This document shows positions 10,060 to 18,276 of a stretch of DNA of 53,680 bases, piece by piece. Positions within the stretch are counted from its first letter, which is position 1; each line of letters begins with the position of its first letter. The translations under genes were made by a program, and so were the position numbers. The notes beneath the pieces were generated by a model, which saw only the letters and a list, made by a program, of their open reading frames with translations, was not told where the DNA came from and did no database searches. The DNA is from Methylophaga pinxianii (GTDB taxonomy: Bacteria > Pseudomonadota > Gammaproteobacteria > Nitrosococcales > Methylophagaceae): the NCBI RefSeq assembly GCF_020447225.1, contig NZ_JAJAEO010000169.1, positions 1-53,680 on the forward strand, read 5' to 3'.

Positions 10060-10386
10060 TCATTCCTGTTCCATGGTGCACTGTAAGGGATGCCCATGTC
10101 GTTGGGCATAACTGTTTACTTGCTCCACTTTGGCTTCTGCGATCTCAAAGGTAAAGATCCCGCACAAAGCCTGTCCTTCTGTGTGCACTTGCAACATGGT
10201 TCGTGTGGCACGTTCACGTCCCATATCAAACAAAGTCTCCAAAACCTCAACCACAAAATCCATTGGCGTGTAATCATCATTCATCATGATTACCCGGTAT
10301 TTCGGTGGTTGTTTTAAGTCAGGTTTAGATGGCGCAACCGCAAAGCCATGTTCAGCCTGCCAATCTTGATCACGTTTTTCTGCCAT
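10060..10386 (-). CDS. clpS: ATP-dependent Clp protease adaptor ClpS
   Basis: ClpS delivers N-degron substrates to ClpA. The 108-residue protein (counting from the ATG at 10386) has a disordered N-terminal arm, then [19 protein letters not shown]. In that stretch the NDDYTPM residues form the N-terminal-residue pocket, and the later [15 protein letters not shown] segment is typical. A TTG 12 bases upstream is in frame but overlaps the grxD stop and lacks support, so ATG 10386 was chosen. The order grxD-clpS-clpA is co-directional and probably co-transcribed. Confidence 0.95.
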   Translation of the reverse strand: MAEKRDQDWQAEHGFAVAPSKPDLKQPPKYRVIMMNDDYTPMDFVVEVLETLFDMGRERATRTMLQVHTEGQALCGIFTFEIAEAKVEQVNSYAQRHGHPLQCTMEQE

Positions 10387-10394
10387 CGCAAAAA

Positions 10395-10706
10395 TCAACT
10401 CGCTGCTTCAACCATTTGTTTGAGTTCGCCGTTCTCATACAGTTCCATAATAATGTCACATCCACCAATTAATTCACCATTAATGTACAGCTGAGGGAAC
10501 GTTGGCCAGTCAGCATAACGGTGAAGATTTTCACGAACTTCAGGGTCGGCCAGTACATTAACATAAGCAAATTCTGAGCCACAGGCAGTCAGCGCTTGTG
10601 ATGAGCGACTGGAAAATCCGCATTGTGGAAATTCAGGCGTGCCCTTCATAAACAGAATAACCGGGTTTGATTCAATCGCCTGCTTAATGCGTTCCATAAT
10701 ATCCAT
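10395..10706 (-). CDS. grxD: Monothiol glutaredoxin, Grx4/GrxD type
   Basis: Monothiol CGFS glutaredoxins bind and transfer [2Fe-2S] clusters with glutathione. The 103-residue protein carries the CGFS active site at about C29-S32 in [13 protein letters not shown], plus [19 protein letters not shown], the glutathione-binding region. The start at 10706 is chosen because AGAGGT lies 7 bases upstream. An in-frame extension to 10751 has no ribosome-binding site and no family match. It lies 8 bases from the clpS start on the same strand. Confidence 0.95.
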   Translation of the reverse strand: MDIMERIKQAIESNPVILFMKGTPEFPQCGFSSRSSQALTACGSEFAYVNVLADPEVRENLHRYADWPTFPQLYINGELIGGCDIIMELYENGELKQMVEAAS

Positions 10707-10768
10707 CGTTATTACCTCTTTGATTTGGTTAGTTGTAGCAGATGGGGGCACCTGCTGTTAATTCAAGA

Positions 10769-11611
10769 TTACGCCTTTGATAAAGGTCGTTGCAATAGTC
10801 CTAACACTCCTTCAAGACCACAATAATTCAATGCTGTATCAGCCGCTTCCTGCACTTTGGGTTTCGCATGATAGGCCACGCTCATACCAGCTTCAGCCAT
10901 CATCAACAGATCATTGGCACCATCACCAATAGCAATGCTCTGCTTTTTATCGATGTTGATTTCATCACAACATTTAATTAAAAAATCAGCCTTAGCCTGT
11001 GCACCACAAATATCCCCTGTGACGTTACCGGTCAGATAACCATTGTCATGCTCGAGCACATTGGCTTGGGTAAAATCCAGATTCAACCGTTTTTTCAGTT
11101 TATCGGTAAAAAACGTAAAACCTCCGGAGACCAATGCTGTTTTTATTCCGGCTTGTTGCACCGTTTTTAACATCACCTCTGCACCAGGATTGAGCATCAG
11201 TCGTTCGTTATAAACACGATCAAGCATTTCTACTGGCAATCCCTTTAGCAGGGCGACACGTTGTTTGAGTGATGTTTCAAAATCTATTTCTCCACGCATG
11301 GCGGATTCAGTAATAGCGGCAACCTGGGGCTTGATGTCCATAAAATCAGCGATTTCATCAATACACTCAATCGTAATTAAGGTGGAATCCATATCCATCA
11401 CCAGCAAACGACAATTTTTACCATTGAATTCTGCCGGCAGCACATTCATATCAACCATGTATTGTTGGCGTAACATCCTTAAATCCGCATGCTGGGTATT
11501 TTCGATCAGAGCGTAACTTTCCCGCCACGTACATTGGCCCGCTAATTTTTCAGCAATTTCATTGGCTAATGCCTGATTTAACTGAGGTCCCTGCAGAATG
11601 ATCTGTGTCAT
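10769..11611 (-). CDS. serB: Phosphoserine phosphatase SerB
   Basis: SerB catalyses the last step of serine synthesis. The 280-residue protein has a short N-terminal regulatory-like segment (about 1-65) and a HAD-family phosphatase domain with the DMDST nucleophile motif (D73, D75). ALVSGGFTFF is motif II, and IGDGANDLLMM is motif IV with the Mg2+-binding Asp residues. Length is between the short archaeal and longer enteric forms. It sits upstream of grxD on the same strand, with a gap of about 60 bases. Confidence 0.95.
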   Translation of the reverse strand: MTQIILQGPQLNQALANEIAEKLAGQCTWRESYALIENTQHADLRMLRQQYMVDMNVLPAEFNGKNCRLLVMDMDSTLITIECIDEIADFMDIKPQVAAITESAMRGEIDFETSLKQRVALLKGLPVEMLDRVYNERLMLNPGAEVMLKTVQQAGIKTALVSGGFTFFTDKLKKRLNLDFTQANVLEHDNGYLTGNVTGDICGAQAKADFLIKCCDEINIDKKQSIAIGDGANDLLMMAEAGMSVAYHAKPKVQEAADTALNYCGLEGVLGLLQRPLSKA

Positions 11612-11635
11612 GTTTTTCTCGCCTTAAAATGACAA

Positions 11636-11665
11636 ACGGCGAACTGACTTACGTCAGTTCGCCGT
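11636..11665 (-). terminator. Inverted repeat between ppa and serB, probable weak terminator
   Basis: A 13-base perfect inverted repeat (ACGGCGAACTGAC / GTCAGTTCGCCGT) has a 4-base TTAC loop and sits between the ppa stop and the serB start. On the minus strand it is followed by TTGTCATTTT, a poor but recognisable U-rich tail. It most likely ends or attenuates ppa transcription. It is close to the serB start, so partial read-through is possible. Confidence 0.6.
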
Positions 11666-11700
11666 GTACAACAACAATATTTTAATCAACTCAATGATAA

Positions 11701-12228
11701 TTATTTCGCGTCGTTCTGGTAGCGCGCTACGCTGTCAACAATTTCCTGTTTAGCGGCATCAATACCTTCCCAACCTTCAATTTTGACCCACTTATTTTTC
11801 TCCAGATCTTTGTAATGTTCAAAGAAATGGGCAATCTGATTTAATAAAAACTCGGGGACATCTTTAATATCTTTGACGTTGTCGTACATTTTATCATGAG
11901 GTACCGCTACAACTTTTGCGTCTTCACCTTTTTCATCTGTCATTTTCAGCATACCGACTGGGCGGCATGCTACTACACAACCATTAATCAAAGGAAAGGG
12001 GGTAATAACCAGCACGTCTACTGGATCTCCATCATCCGACAAGGTGTTGGGAACATAACCATAATTGGCAGGATAGAACATAGCGGTGTTCATAAAACGA
12101 TCAACAAACAAAGCGCCAGTCGCTTTATCGACTTCATATTTAACCGGATTGGCATTTGCAGGAATTTCGATAATAACGTTGATATCTTCTGGCAGATTGC
12201 TGCCCGGGCCGACTCGGTCAAGGTTCAT
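11701..12228 (-). CDS. ppa: Inorganic pyrophosphatase (family I)
   Basis: This soluble family I pyrophosphatase hydrolyses PPi and so drives biosynthesis forward. The 175-residue protein has the [12 protein letters not shown] motif near 21-32 and the metal-binding [10 protein letters not shown] signature (D65-D71), with KVVAVP and a C-terminal [10 protein letters not shown] segment. The ATG at 12228 is supported by GGAG about 9 bases upstream. It is transcribed alone or as the first gene before serB, with a hairpin between them. Confidence 0.97.
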   Translation of the reverse strand: MNLDRVGPGSNLPEDINVIIEIPANANPVKYEVDKATGALFVDRFMNTAMFYPANYGYVPNTLSDDGDPVDVLVITPFPLINGCVVACRPVGMLKMTDEKGEDAKVVAVPHDKMYDNVKDIKDVPEFLLNQIAHFFEHYKDLEKNKWVKIEGWEGIDAAKQEIVDSVARYQNDAK

Positions 12229-12322
12229 AAAGCGATTGCTCCAATAATTAGTTTAGGGGAATGAATAAACTCGGCAATTATAAAAGAAACCACGCCACCA
12301 TCAAAGTTGAAGTCACAATAAG

Positions 12323-13117
12323 CTACCGACTGAAAAAAAACAGCGCCACACCAATAAGTAATAATGAAAACATTCGTCGCAACCAATGCGAGGGGATTTT
12401 TTTAGCGATTCTGGCACCAATTTGGGCAAAAATTATACTGGTGGCAATGATGCCAAAAAATGCCTGCCAATGAACAAAGCCGGTTTGCCAATCAGATTGT
12501 TGGCTGATTTCATCGGGCGCAAAAACAATAAAGCCAATGACCCCAGAAATCGCAATAGGCAAACCAGTGCATGCAGCAGAGCCTATCGCCTGTTGAATGC
12601 TAAGACGAGCCATAAGCAAATAAGGAACAATCATTGTTCCCCCGCCAATACCCACCAATGCACTGATGACACCACTTAATAAACCATAAGTGGTTGCAGG
12701 TAAGCGATTTAACAATACCGGATAGGCTGCTTTACTATTGGGTAACCATATGCGCAGAGCCATCATTAACGCAAACAATGCAAAAAAAATCTGTAACTTT
12801 TCACCACTTATAACACTGGCAAGCAATGCGCCACTGAATGCGCCCAGAACAAGCCCAGGCACTAATCGCCGAACCGCCAGCATCGAAATATTAGCTAAGC
12901 GCCAATGTGCATAGATCGAGGATAAGGAAGTCACAACAATCGTCATTAAGGATGTCGCTACCGCCATATGAATTAGATATTCAACAGGCAAAGCTTGTTT
13001 ACTGAACAACCAGACCAATACTGGCACGATCACCAGCCCGCCCCCAATGCCAAAAAGTCCTGCAAGTGTTCCAGCCACCATTCCCGCGGCCATATAGCTG
13101 AACCATTCAATCCACAT
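12323..13117 (-). CDS. TauE/SafE (TSUP) family membrane permease
   Basis: TSUP proteins export or import sulfonates, sulfite, thiosulfate and related anions. The 264-residue protein has the two repeated family motifs, LFGIGGGLVIVP near 23-34 and LVGIGGGTMIVPYL in the second half, with about eight predicted hydrophobic segments. AGGA upstream of the ATG at 13117 supports the start. It is divergent from the MATE gene and 94 bases from ppa. The substrate cannot be told from sequence. Confidence 0.85.
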   Translation of the reverse strand: MWIEWFSYMAAGMVAGTLAGLFGIGGGLVIVPVLVWLFSKQALPVEYLIHMAVATSLMTIVVTSLSSIYAHWRLANISMLAVRRLVPGLVLGAFSGALLASVISGEKLQIFFALFALMMALRIWLPNSKAAYPVLLNRLPATTYGLLSGVISALVGIGGGTMIVPYLLMARLSIQQAIGSAACTGLPIAISGVIGFIVFAPDEISQQSDWQTGFVHWQAFFGIIATSIIFAQIGARIAKKIPSHWLRRMFSLLLIGVALFFFSR

Positions 13118-13227
13118 AGATGTTTATTTCCTGAGCCTGATTACATTTTTCGCTAGAATCATGAACTTTCCCACAGATTTTTAATCATTACCGCTTGCCT
13201 GTGCAGGCTATATTTACTGGATAAGTT

Positions 13228-14547
13228 TTGACAGATAACACTGTAACGCACCGCCAGGTTTGGCGTATTGCCGGGCCAATGATTATTGCCAATATTTCGA
13301 CTCCCCTATTAGGCATGGTCGATACCGCAATGGTCGGCCATCTCAGCGCCGCGCATTACCTTGGTGCTGTCGCCATAGGCAGTATGATTTTTACCTTTGT
13401 TTTCTGGGGCTTTGGCTTTCTCAGAATGGCTACTACTGGTCTGACATCACAGGCTTATGGCGAAAATAGTACCGCAAAAATGCAGGCGGTATTAATGCAA
13501 TCTATCTGGCTAGCCTTAACCATTGCTTTGTTTTTGCTGCTATTACAGTATCCGATTCGCCAAGTTGCACTACAGATTGTCGATAGCAGCGGCAGCGTTG
13601 AACAATTTGCCGCTGTTTACTTTGATATTCGTATATGGAGTGCGCCAGCCACACTGGTGAATTACGCTATTCTGGGTTGGCTGATTGGTCGTGAAGCATC
13701 CAAAGCGGCTCTATTGATGGTTTTGGTCATCAATATCAGTAATATTCTCCTCGATGCCCTTTTTGTACTGGGCTTTGGTATGGACGTTGATGGCGTTGCT
13801 TTAGCCTCAGTGCTCGCTGAATACAGTGGCTTAATTACCGGATTGCTTCTGCTCAAATACTATGGTGTGAATAAAGCCGGTATACATTTATCGCTCAGCC
13901 AGAAAGTGTTGCAAGACAGTTGGAAAGGCTTACATGTGCATGGCAATGTGATGATCAGAACCTTTTTGCTTATCAGCTGTTTTGCTTTATTTACCACCCA
14001 AGGTGCTCGCCAGGGTGACACCGTGCTGGCGGCTAACAGTGTGCTGCTGAATTTTATTACGCTGATGGCGTTTGTATTGGATGGTTTTGCTAATGCGACC
14101 GAAGCTTTGACTGGAAAAGCCATCGGCCGTAAATCACCCATCATGTTGAGAAGAGCGCTTGGCTTGACTGCTTTTTGGTCCGTGTTAATGGCAATATTGT
14201 TTTCGTTGACCTATCTGCTGTTTGGGGCATCGATAATTCAGCTGTTAACCGGCATTGATGCGGTGATTAAATTTGCAAGCATACACCTGTTTTGGGTGAT
14301 TATCGCACCGCTGATCGCGGTATGGTCATATTTACTCGATGGCCTGTTTGTCGGCGCTACATGCAGTCGAGAAATGCGTAATACCATGCTATTTTCTGCA
14401 TTATGTTGTTATCTGCCTGCGTTTTACCTGCTGCAACCCTTTGGCAATCACGGGTTATGGGCCGCATTAATTATTTTCCTCGCTGCAAGAGGACTTACAC
14501 AGAGTATTTATATTAATCGGATAATGCGACTTGCGGATCCATCCTAA
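13228..14547 (+). CDS. MATE-family efflux transporter (DinF-like branch)
   Basis: MATE transporters export organic cations or drugs with H+ or Na+ antiport. The 439-residue, highly hydrophobic protein begins VWRIAGPMIIANISTPLLGMVDTAMVGHL, split over TM1-TM2, the typical DinF-like opening, and has about 12 membrane segments. The assigned start is TTG at 13228. The next in-frame Met lies inside TM1 and would delete conserved residues, so a TTG start is likely although the Shine-Dalgarno match is weak. It converges on the small gene at 14544 with a 4-base overlap. Confidence 0.88.
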   Translation: MTDNTVTHRQVWRIAGPMIIANISTPLLGMVDTAMVGHLSAAHYLGAVAIGSMIFTFVFWGFGFLRMATTGLTSQAYGENSTAKMQAVLMQSIWLALTIALFLLLLQYPIRQVALQIVDSSGSVEQFAAVYFDIRIWSAPATLVNYAILGWLIGREASKAALLMVLVINISNILLDALFVLGFGMDVDGVALASVLAEYSGLITGLLLLKYYGVNKAGIHLSLSQKVLQDSWKGLHVHGNVMIRTFLLISCFALFTTQGARQGDTVLAANSVLLNFITLMAFVLDGFANATEALTGKAIGRKSPIMLRRALGLTAFWSVLMAILFSLTYLLFGASIIQLLTGIDAVIKFASIHLFWVIIAPLIAVWSYLLDGLFVGATCSREMRNTMLFSALCCYLPAFYLLQPFGNHGLWAALIIFLAARGLTQSIYINRIMRLADPS

Positions 14548-14747
14548 TGAGAAGATCGAGTTCGGTTCAGATTGCCCGATAAAACCCGCCGATCCTGACC
14601 GGAACGTCTTTTGACATGCGACAAATCAAATCGAATCAGTTGTCGTCGTTCCATATTCTGTCGGCGTTGGTATCGGCGACGGTCGTCATCGCCATGAAAA
14701 GAGCAAGATTGTGGATCCTGGATGTATTGTGGGTCTGTCTGGCTCAT
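14544..14747 (-). CDS. Small Arg-rich hypothetical protein
   Basis: I do not recognise this 67-residue protein. It starts MSQTDPQYIQDPQS and is then rich in Arg, Asp and Gln (DDDRRRYQRRQNMERRQ, then VKRRSGQDRR), with no membrane segment or signal peptide. The ATG at 14747 has GGAGAT about 9 bases upstream, which argues for a real gene. It lies 67 bases downstream of the pseudouridine synthase gene on the same strand and converges on the MATE gene. The repeated RR and DRR patterns suggest a nucleic-acid-binding or ribosome-associated role, but this is only a guess. Confidence 0.55.
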   Translation of the reverse strand: MSQTDPQYIQDPQSCSFHGDDDRRRYQRRQNMERRQLIRFDLSHVKRRSGQDRRVLSGNLNRTRSSH

Positions 14748-14814
14748 CACTAACATCTCCATTGGCTTCGATAATCGACTTGTACGCCGCCATTTCGTTG
14801 CTGTCAATCTGGTA

Positions 14815-15627
14815 TCAGCAGCTAAAGATCTGTTTTTTATGAAAAAGCGGACAATCAAACACCAATCGACTGGCTTTCAACTGTAAGCCATCGACATGCT
14901 TTCTGCCGTAACGAGCGTCACCACTGACAGGATGGCCAATTGAAGCACAATGACGACGGATTTGATGCATACGACCGGTTTCAATGGAGACGGCTAACCG
15001 CGTTCTGTTTTGTTGTGCATCATAGGTGCGTTTTTCAAAATGACTGACCGCATGCTTGCCATCCAGCGGAGTGTTGACCGTCAGCTTTTGCCATTCCACC
15101 TCTCCATCCACCTGAATGTCATAGTGTTTTTCAATTTTCCTTTGCTGGAACATGGTGGATAACTGAGCCGCTGCTTTTTGCTGATGCGCAATAATCATCA
15201 AACCATAAGCTTCACGATCCAGGCGTTGCACCAGAAAACTTTGTCGGGGTTTATCAAAAGCCAGTTCTGCAACCCTTAACAAACTGCAATGATCTCCCCA
15301 CTCTGTGCCTTGTGCCAGCATACCCGACGGTTTAAACCAGACACTGTAAACATCAAAGTCATGCAGCAGCTGCGGAACTTCGGGGATCTGATCCAACAAA
15401 TGCTTATCGTAATAGATGCGTAAAACCTCTCCCACATTCAGACTTTTGGTAGCACGTCTTAACCGTTGAGTCCGTTTGCCTTTTTGCAACCAGACGGCGC
15501 CCTTGCTCATGGCTTGTTTGATTTGCTGGCGAGAAAGCACACTGTGTTCAGCCAATAAATCAATCGCATTTGCAGGGGCTTGCTCTACCGGGATTTTTAA
15601 CTCGAAACGAACAGAATGATCAGACAT
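14815..15627 (-). CDS. RluA-family pseudouridine synthase
   Basis: RluA-family enzymes isomerise uridine to pseudouridine in rRNA or tRNA. The 270-residue protein has an N-terminal S4-like segment (LSRQQIKQAMSKGAVWL), then VWFKPSGMLAQG. The catalytic-loop equivalent is VQRLDREAYGL, keeping the catalytic Asp but with Gln in place of the usual His. ETGRMHQIRRHCASIGHPVSGDARYG follows in two parts as the conserved C-terminal motif. Target RNA and subgroup are not assignable. The altered loop sets it apart from RluA, RluC and RluD. Confidence 0.85.
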   Translation of the reverse strand: MSDHSVRFELKIPVEQAPANAIDLLAEHSVLSRQQIKQAMSKGAVWLQKGKRTQRLRRATKSLNVGEVLRIYYDKHLLDQIPEVPQLLHDFDVYSVWFKPSGMLAQGTEWGDHCSLLRVAELAFDKPRQSFLVQRLDREAYGLMIIAHQQKAAAQLSTMFQQRKIEKHYDIQVDGEVEWQKLTVNTPLDGKHAVSHFEKRTYDAQQNRTRLAVSIETGRMHQIRRHCASIGHPVSGDARYGRKHVDGLQLKASRLVFDCPLFHKKQIFSC

Positions 15628-15682
15628 TTTATGAAATAGTGCTTTGGCGTAGAATAATGATTTATTTAATTAGGTATCGCTG

Positions 15683-16141
15683 ATGTTTATACCGCAATTA
15701 CTCGGTGGTTGTCTTGCTTTAATGTTTGCCTTGACGGTTCAGGCAGATGCCTACAAGTGGATTGATGACGATGGTGAAGTCATCTATTCGCAGACGCCCC
15801 CCTTGGACAAGCCTTATGAAAAGATGGAAACCCCACCTCCTCCAACCATCGATCCCAAAGCGGCAAAAAAAGAAATCGAATTATTGATTGAACAGCAAAA
15901 AGCGGCAGATGCCGAGCGTGATGAGCAGCAAAAACGGCAGGCACAAGCGCAGAAAGCCGCCGCAATTCTTGAAGAAAACTGTCGTGTTGCTCAATATAAT
16001 TTACAGCAATATCAGGATAATCCCGGCAGACGAGTGATGGATCCTCAGGGAAATGTGACTCGCCCTACCGAAGAAGAGAGACAGGAAAAAATTAACACGT
16101 TACAACAGCAAGTTAAGCAATTCTGCAAACAGGAGAATTAA
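15683..16141 (+). CDS. DUF4124 domain periplasmic protein
   Basis: The 152-residue protein has an N-terminal signal peptide (cleavage expected after about LTVQADA). The DUF4124 motif YKWIDDDGEVIYSQTPP follows, then a Pro-rich spacer and a Lys/Gln/Ala-rich coiled-coil-like stretch (about 65-110). The single late Cys pair (ENC and QFC) could form a disulfide. DUF4124 proteins are common in gammaproteobacterial periplasms and their function is unknown. The stop is 2 bases before the MIF-like gene, so the two are probably co-transcribed. Confidence 0.85.
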   Translation: MFIPQLLGGCLALMFALTVQADAYKWIDDDGEVIYSQTPPLDKPYEKMETPPPPTIDPKAAKKEIELLIEQQKAADAERDEQQKRQAQAQKAAAILEENCRVAQYNLQQYQDNPGRRVMDPQGNVTRPTEEERQEKINTLQQQVKQFCKQEN

Positions 16142-16143
16142 CC

Positions 16144-16479
16144 ATGCCTTATTTAAATATTGTGACCAATCAAACAATTCATGATGAAGCTGCCCTATTA
16201 AAAGCCGCCAGCAAGACCGTGTCTCAAGCTTCAGGTAAACCTGAGAGCTATGTCATGATTGCCGTTGAATCCAAAACCGCCATGTCTTTTGGCGGCACTA
16301 CTGAACCAACCGCGCTTCTCGATTATCGTTCCTTGGGGCTCCCCAGTGACCGAAAAGCTTTCTCGGCTGCGTTGTGTTCAATGATTGAGGAACAGATTGG
16401 CGTTAGTGGCAGCAGGACTTATATCAGCATGACGGATGCTGAGCGGCAAAACTGGGGCTGGGATCACAGTACCTTTTAA
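16144..16479 (+). CDS. MIF/phenylpyruvate tautomerase superfamily protein
   Basis: The 111-residue protein has the Met-Pro start (MPYLNIVTNQ) that exposes the catalytic N-terminal proline after Met removal. It also has PESYVMIAVESKTAMSFGGT split around the expected 35-55 region and the late YISMTDAERQNWGWDHSTF segment, with the Asn and Trp found in MIF homologues. It belongs to the macrophage migration inhibitory factor family by these features. The physiological substrate in bacteria is unknown. It follows the DUF4124 gene by 2 bases. Confidence 0.82.
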   Translation: MPYLNIVTNQTIHDEAALLKAASKTVSQASGKPESYVMIAVESKTAMSFGGTTEPTALLDYRSLGLPSDRKAFSAALCSMIEEQIGVSGSRTYISMTDAERQNWGWDHSTF

Positions 16480-16494
16480 TACTAAACAAACTGG

Positions 16495-16518
16495 CTGCGC
16501 TGATACTTATCAGCGCAG
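16495..16518 (+). repeat. Hairpin between MIF-like gene and proS
   Basis: The inverted repeat CTGCGCTGA / TCAGCGCAG has a 6-base TACTTA loop. No T-tract follows on the plus strand, so it is not a standard terminator. It lies about 45 bases upstream of proS. It may be a processing site or a weak pause site. There is no T-box-like feature. Confidence 0.55.
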
Positions 16519-16561
16519 TACTGGAATTCAATAACAATAAACAACAGGAATCACGTTTTCC

Positions 16562-18274
16562 ATGCGTACTTCGAAGCTTCTTATTTCCACTTTAAAAGAA
16601 ACGCCTGCCGATGCAGAAATCGTCAGTCATCAATTGATGCTGCGAGCCGGGCTTATTCGCCGGTTGGCCTCCGGTCTGTATACTTGGTTGCCGATGGGGT
16701 TACGGGTACTGCGAAAAACCGAAGCCATAGTGCGCGAGGAAATGAACCGGGCTGGCGCGCAGGAAGTACTGATGCCTTCGGTACAACCAGCAGAACTGTG
16801 GCAGGAAAGTCAGCGCTGGGAAAAATATGGACCTGAATTACTACGAATCACCGATAGGCATCAGCGTGAATTCTGTTATGGCCCGACCCACGAGGAAGTG
16901 ATTACCGACTTGGTCCGTCAGGAAATTCGCAGCTACAAACAATTACCCGTAAATTTTTATCAGATCCAGACTAAATTCCGTGATGAAATCCGTCCGCGAT
17001 TTGGTTTGATGCGTGCCCGCGAATTCTTGATGAAAGATGCATATTCATTCCATGTGGATCAGGCATCTTTACAACAAACCTATGATGATATGTATGCCGC
17101 CTATACCCGCATATTCGACCGTATTGGCCTGAATTTCCGTGCGGTTCAGGCGGATACCGGCAGTATCGGCGGGAACGCATCACATGAATTCCATGTACTG
17201 GCCAGTTCGGGTGAAGATGCGATTGCATTTAGCAATGCCAGTGACTATGCCGCAAATGTTGAATTAGCCGAAGCAGTGAAGCCTGTGGGTGAGCGCCCTG
17301 CACCTGGTGCAGCTATGCAAATTGTTGATACTCCCCAAAAACATACCATTGAGGATGTCAGCAGCTTTTTAAAAGTACCTGCTTCGCAGTGCCTGAAAAC
17401 ATTGCTTGTAGAAGGCGCTGAGAAAAACGGTGTTGTCGCTTTGGTATTGCGTGGCGATCATGAACTTAATGAAATCAAGGCAGAAAAACATCCGTTAATT
17501 GCTGCACCTTTAACTTTTGTCACGCCGGAACAGGTACACGAAGCTACTGGCGCCAATATTGGTTCCATCGGTCCCGTTGGCCTGAACATTCCGCTGATTG
17601 TCGACCATGCGGCGGCAAATATCGCCGATTTTGTCTGTGGCGCAAATGAAGATGAAAAACATCTGACCGGCGTCAATTGGGGCCGGGATTGTCCTGAACC
17701 AGAAACAGCCGATTTACGGAATGTCGTTGCTGGTGATCCGAGTCCGGATGGCAAGGGCACATTGGAAATTGCGCGTGGCATTGAAGTGGGTCATATCTTC
17801 CAGCTCGGTGAAAACTACAGCAGTAAACTCAATGCAGTGGTATTAACTGAAACCGGACAATCTCAGGTCATCACTATGGGCTGTTACGGTATCGGTGTTT
17901 CACGTGTGGTCGCAGCAACCATTGAACAACATAATGATGAAAGCGGCATTGTCTGGCCCCAGGCGATTGCACCATTTGAAGTGGTTTTAGTGCCTGTTAA
18001 TGCCCATAAATCACAACGTGTTCGTGATAAGGCCGAAGAAATTTATCAGCAGCTGCTGGCTGCCGGAGTGGATGTATTGCTCGATGATCGCGGTTTGCGT
18101 CCTGGTGTGGCATTTGCTGATATGGAGCTTATCGGAATTCCACATCGCTTGATTCTCGGTGAACGCGGTATGGATAACGATGTGATTGAATATAAACATC
18201 GTGCCACAGGCGAAGCGGATGAATTTGCTTTGGATAATGTGCTTGAAGCAATTCAACAAAAGTTAGCTCAATAA
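16562..18274 (+). CDS. proS: Prolyl-tRNA synthetase (bacterial type with editing domain)
   Basis: ProS charges tRNA-Pro. The 570-residue protein is the bacterial type. The class II motifs include [10 protein letters not shown] (107-116) and motif 2 around [18 protein letters not shown] (138-155). A YbaK-like editing insertion (about 230-400, including [11 protein letters not shown]) hydrolyses misacylated Ala-tRNA-Pro. Motif 3 [14 protein letters not shown] and a C-terminal anticodon-binding domain follow. Length is standard. It is followed 2 bases later by the fumarase gene. Confidence 0.98.
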   Translation: MRTSKLLISTLKETPADAEIVSHQLMLRAGLIRRLASGLYTWLPMGLRVLRKTEAIVREEMNRAGAQEVLMPSVQPAELWQESQRWEKYGPELLRITDRHQREFCYGPTHEEVITDLVRQEIRSYKQLPVNFYQIQTKFRDEIRPRFGLMRAREFLMKDAYSFHVDQASLQQTYDDMYAAYTRIFDRIGLNFRAVQADTGSIGGNASHEFHVLASSGEDAIAFSNASDYAANVELAEAVKPVGERPAPGAAMQIVDTPQKHTIEDVSSFLKVPASQCLKTLLVEGAEKNGVVALVLRGDHELNEIKAEKHPLIAAPLTFVTPEQVHEATGANIGSIGPVGLNIPLIVDHAAANIADFVCGANEDEKHLTGVNWGRDCPEPETADLRNVVAGDPSPDGKGTLEIARGIEVGHIFQLGENYSSKLNAVVLTETGQSQVITMGCYGIGVSRVVAATIEQHNDESGIVWPQAIAPFEVVLVPVNAHKSQRVRDKAEEIYQQLLAAGVDVLLDDRGLRPGVAFADMELIGIPHRLILGERGMDNDVIEYKHRATGEADEFALDNVLEAIQQKLAQ

Positions 18275-18276
18275 AT

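Noticed and set aside
16480-16561. T-box or terminator controlling proS
   Set aside because: A hairpin exists at 16495-16518, but no T tract or T-box motif is present, and T-boxes are not expected in gammaproteobacteria.
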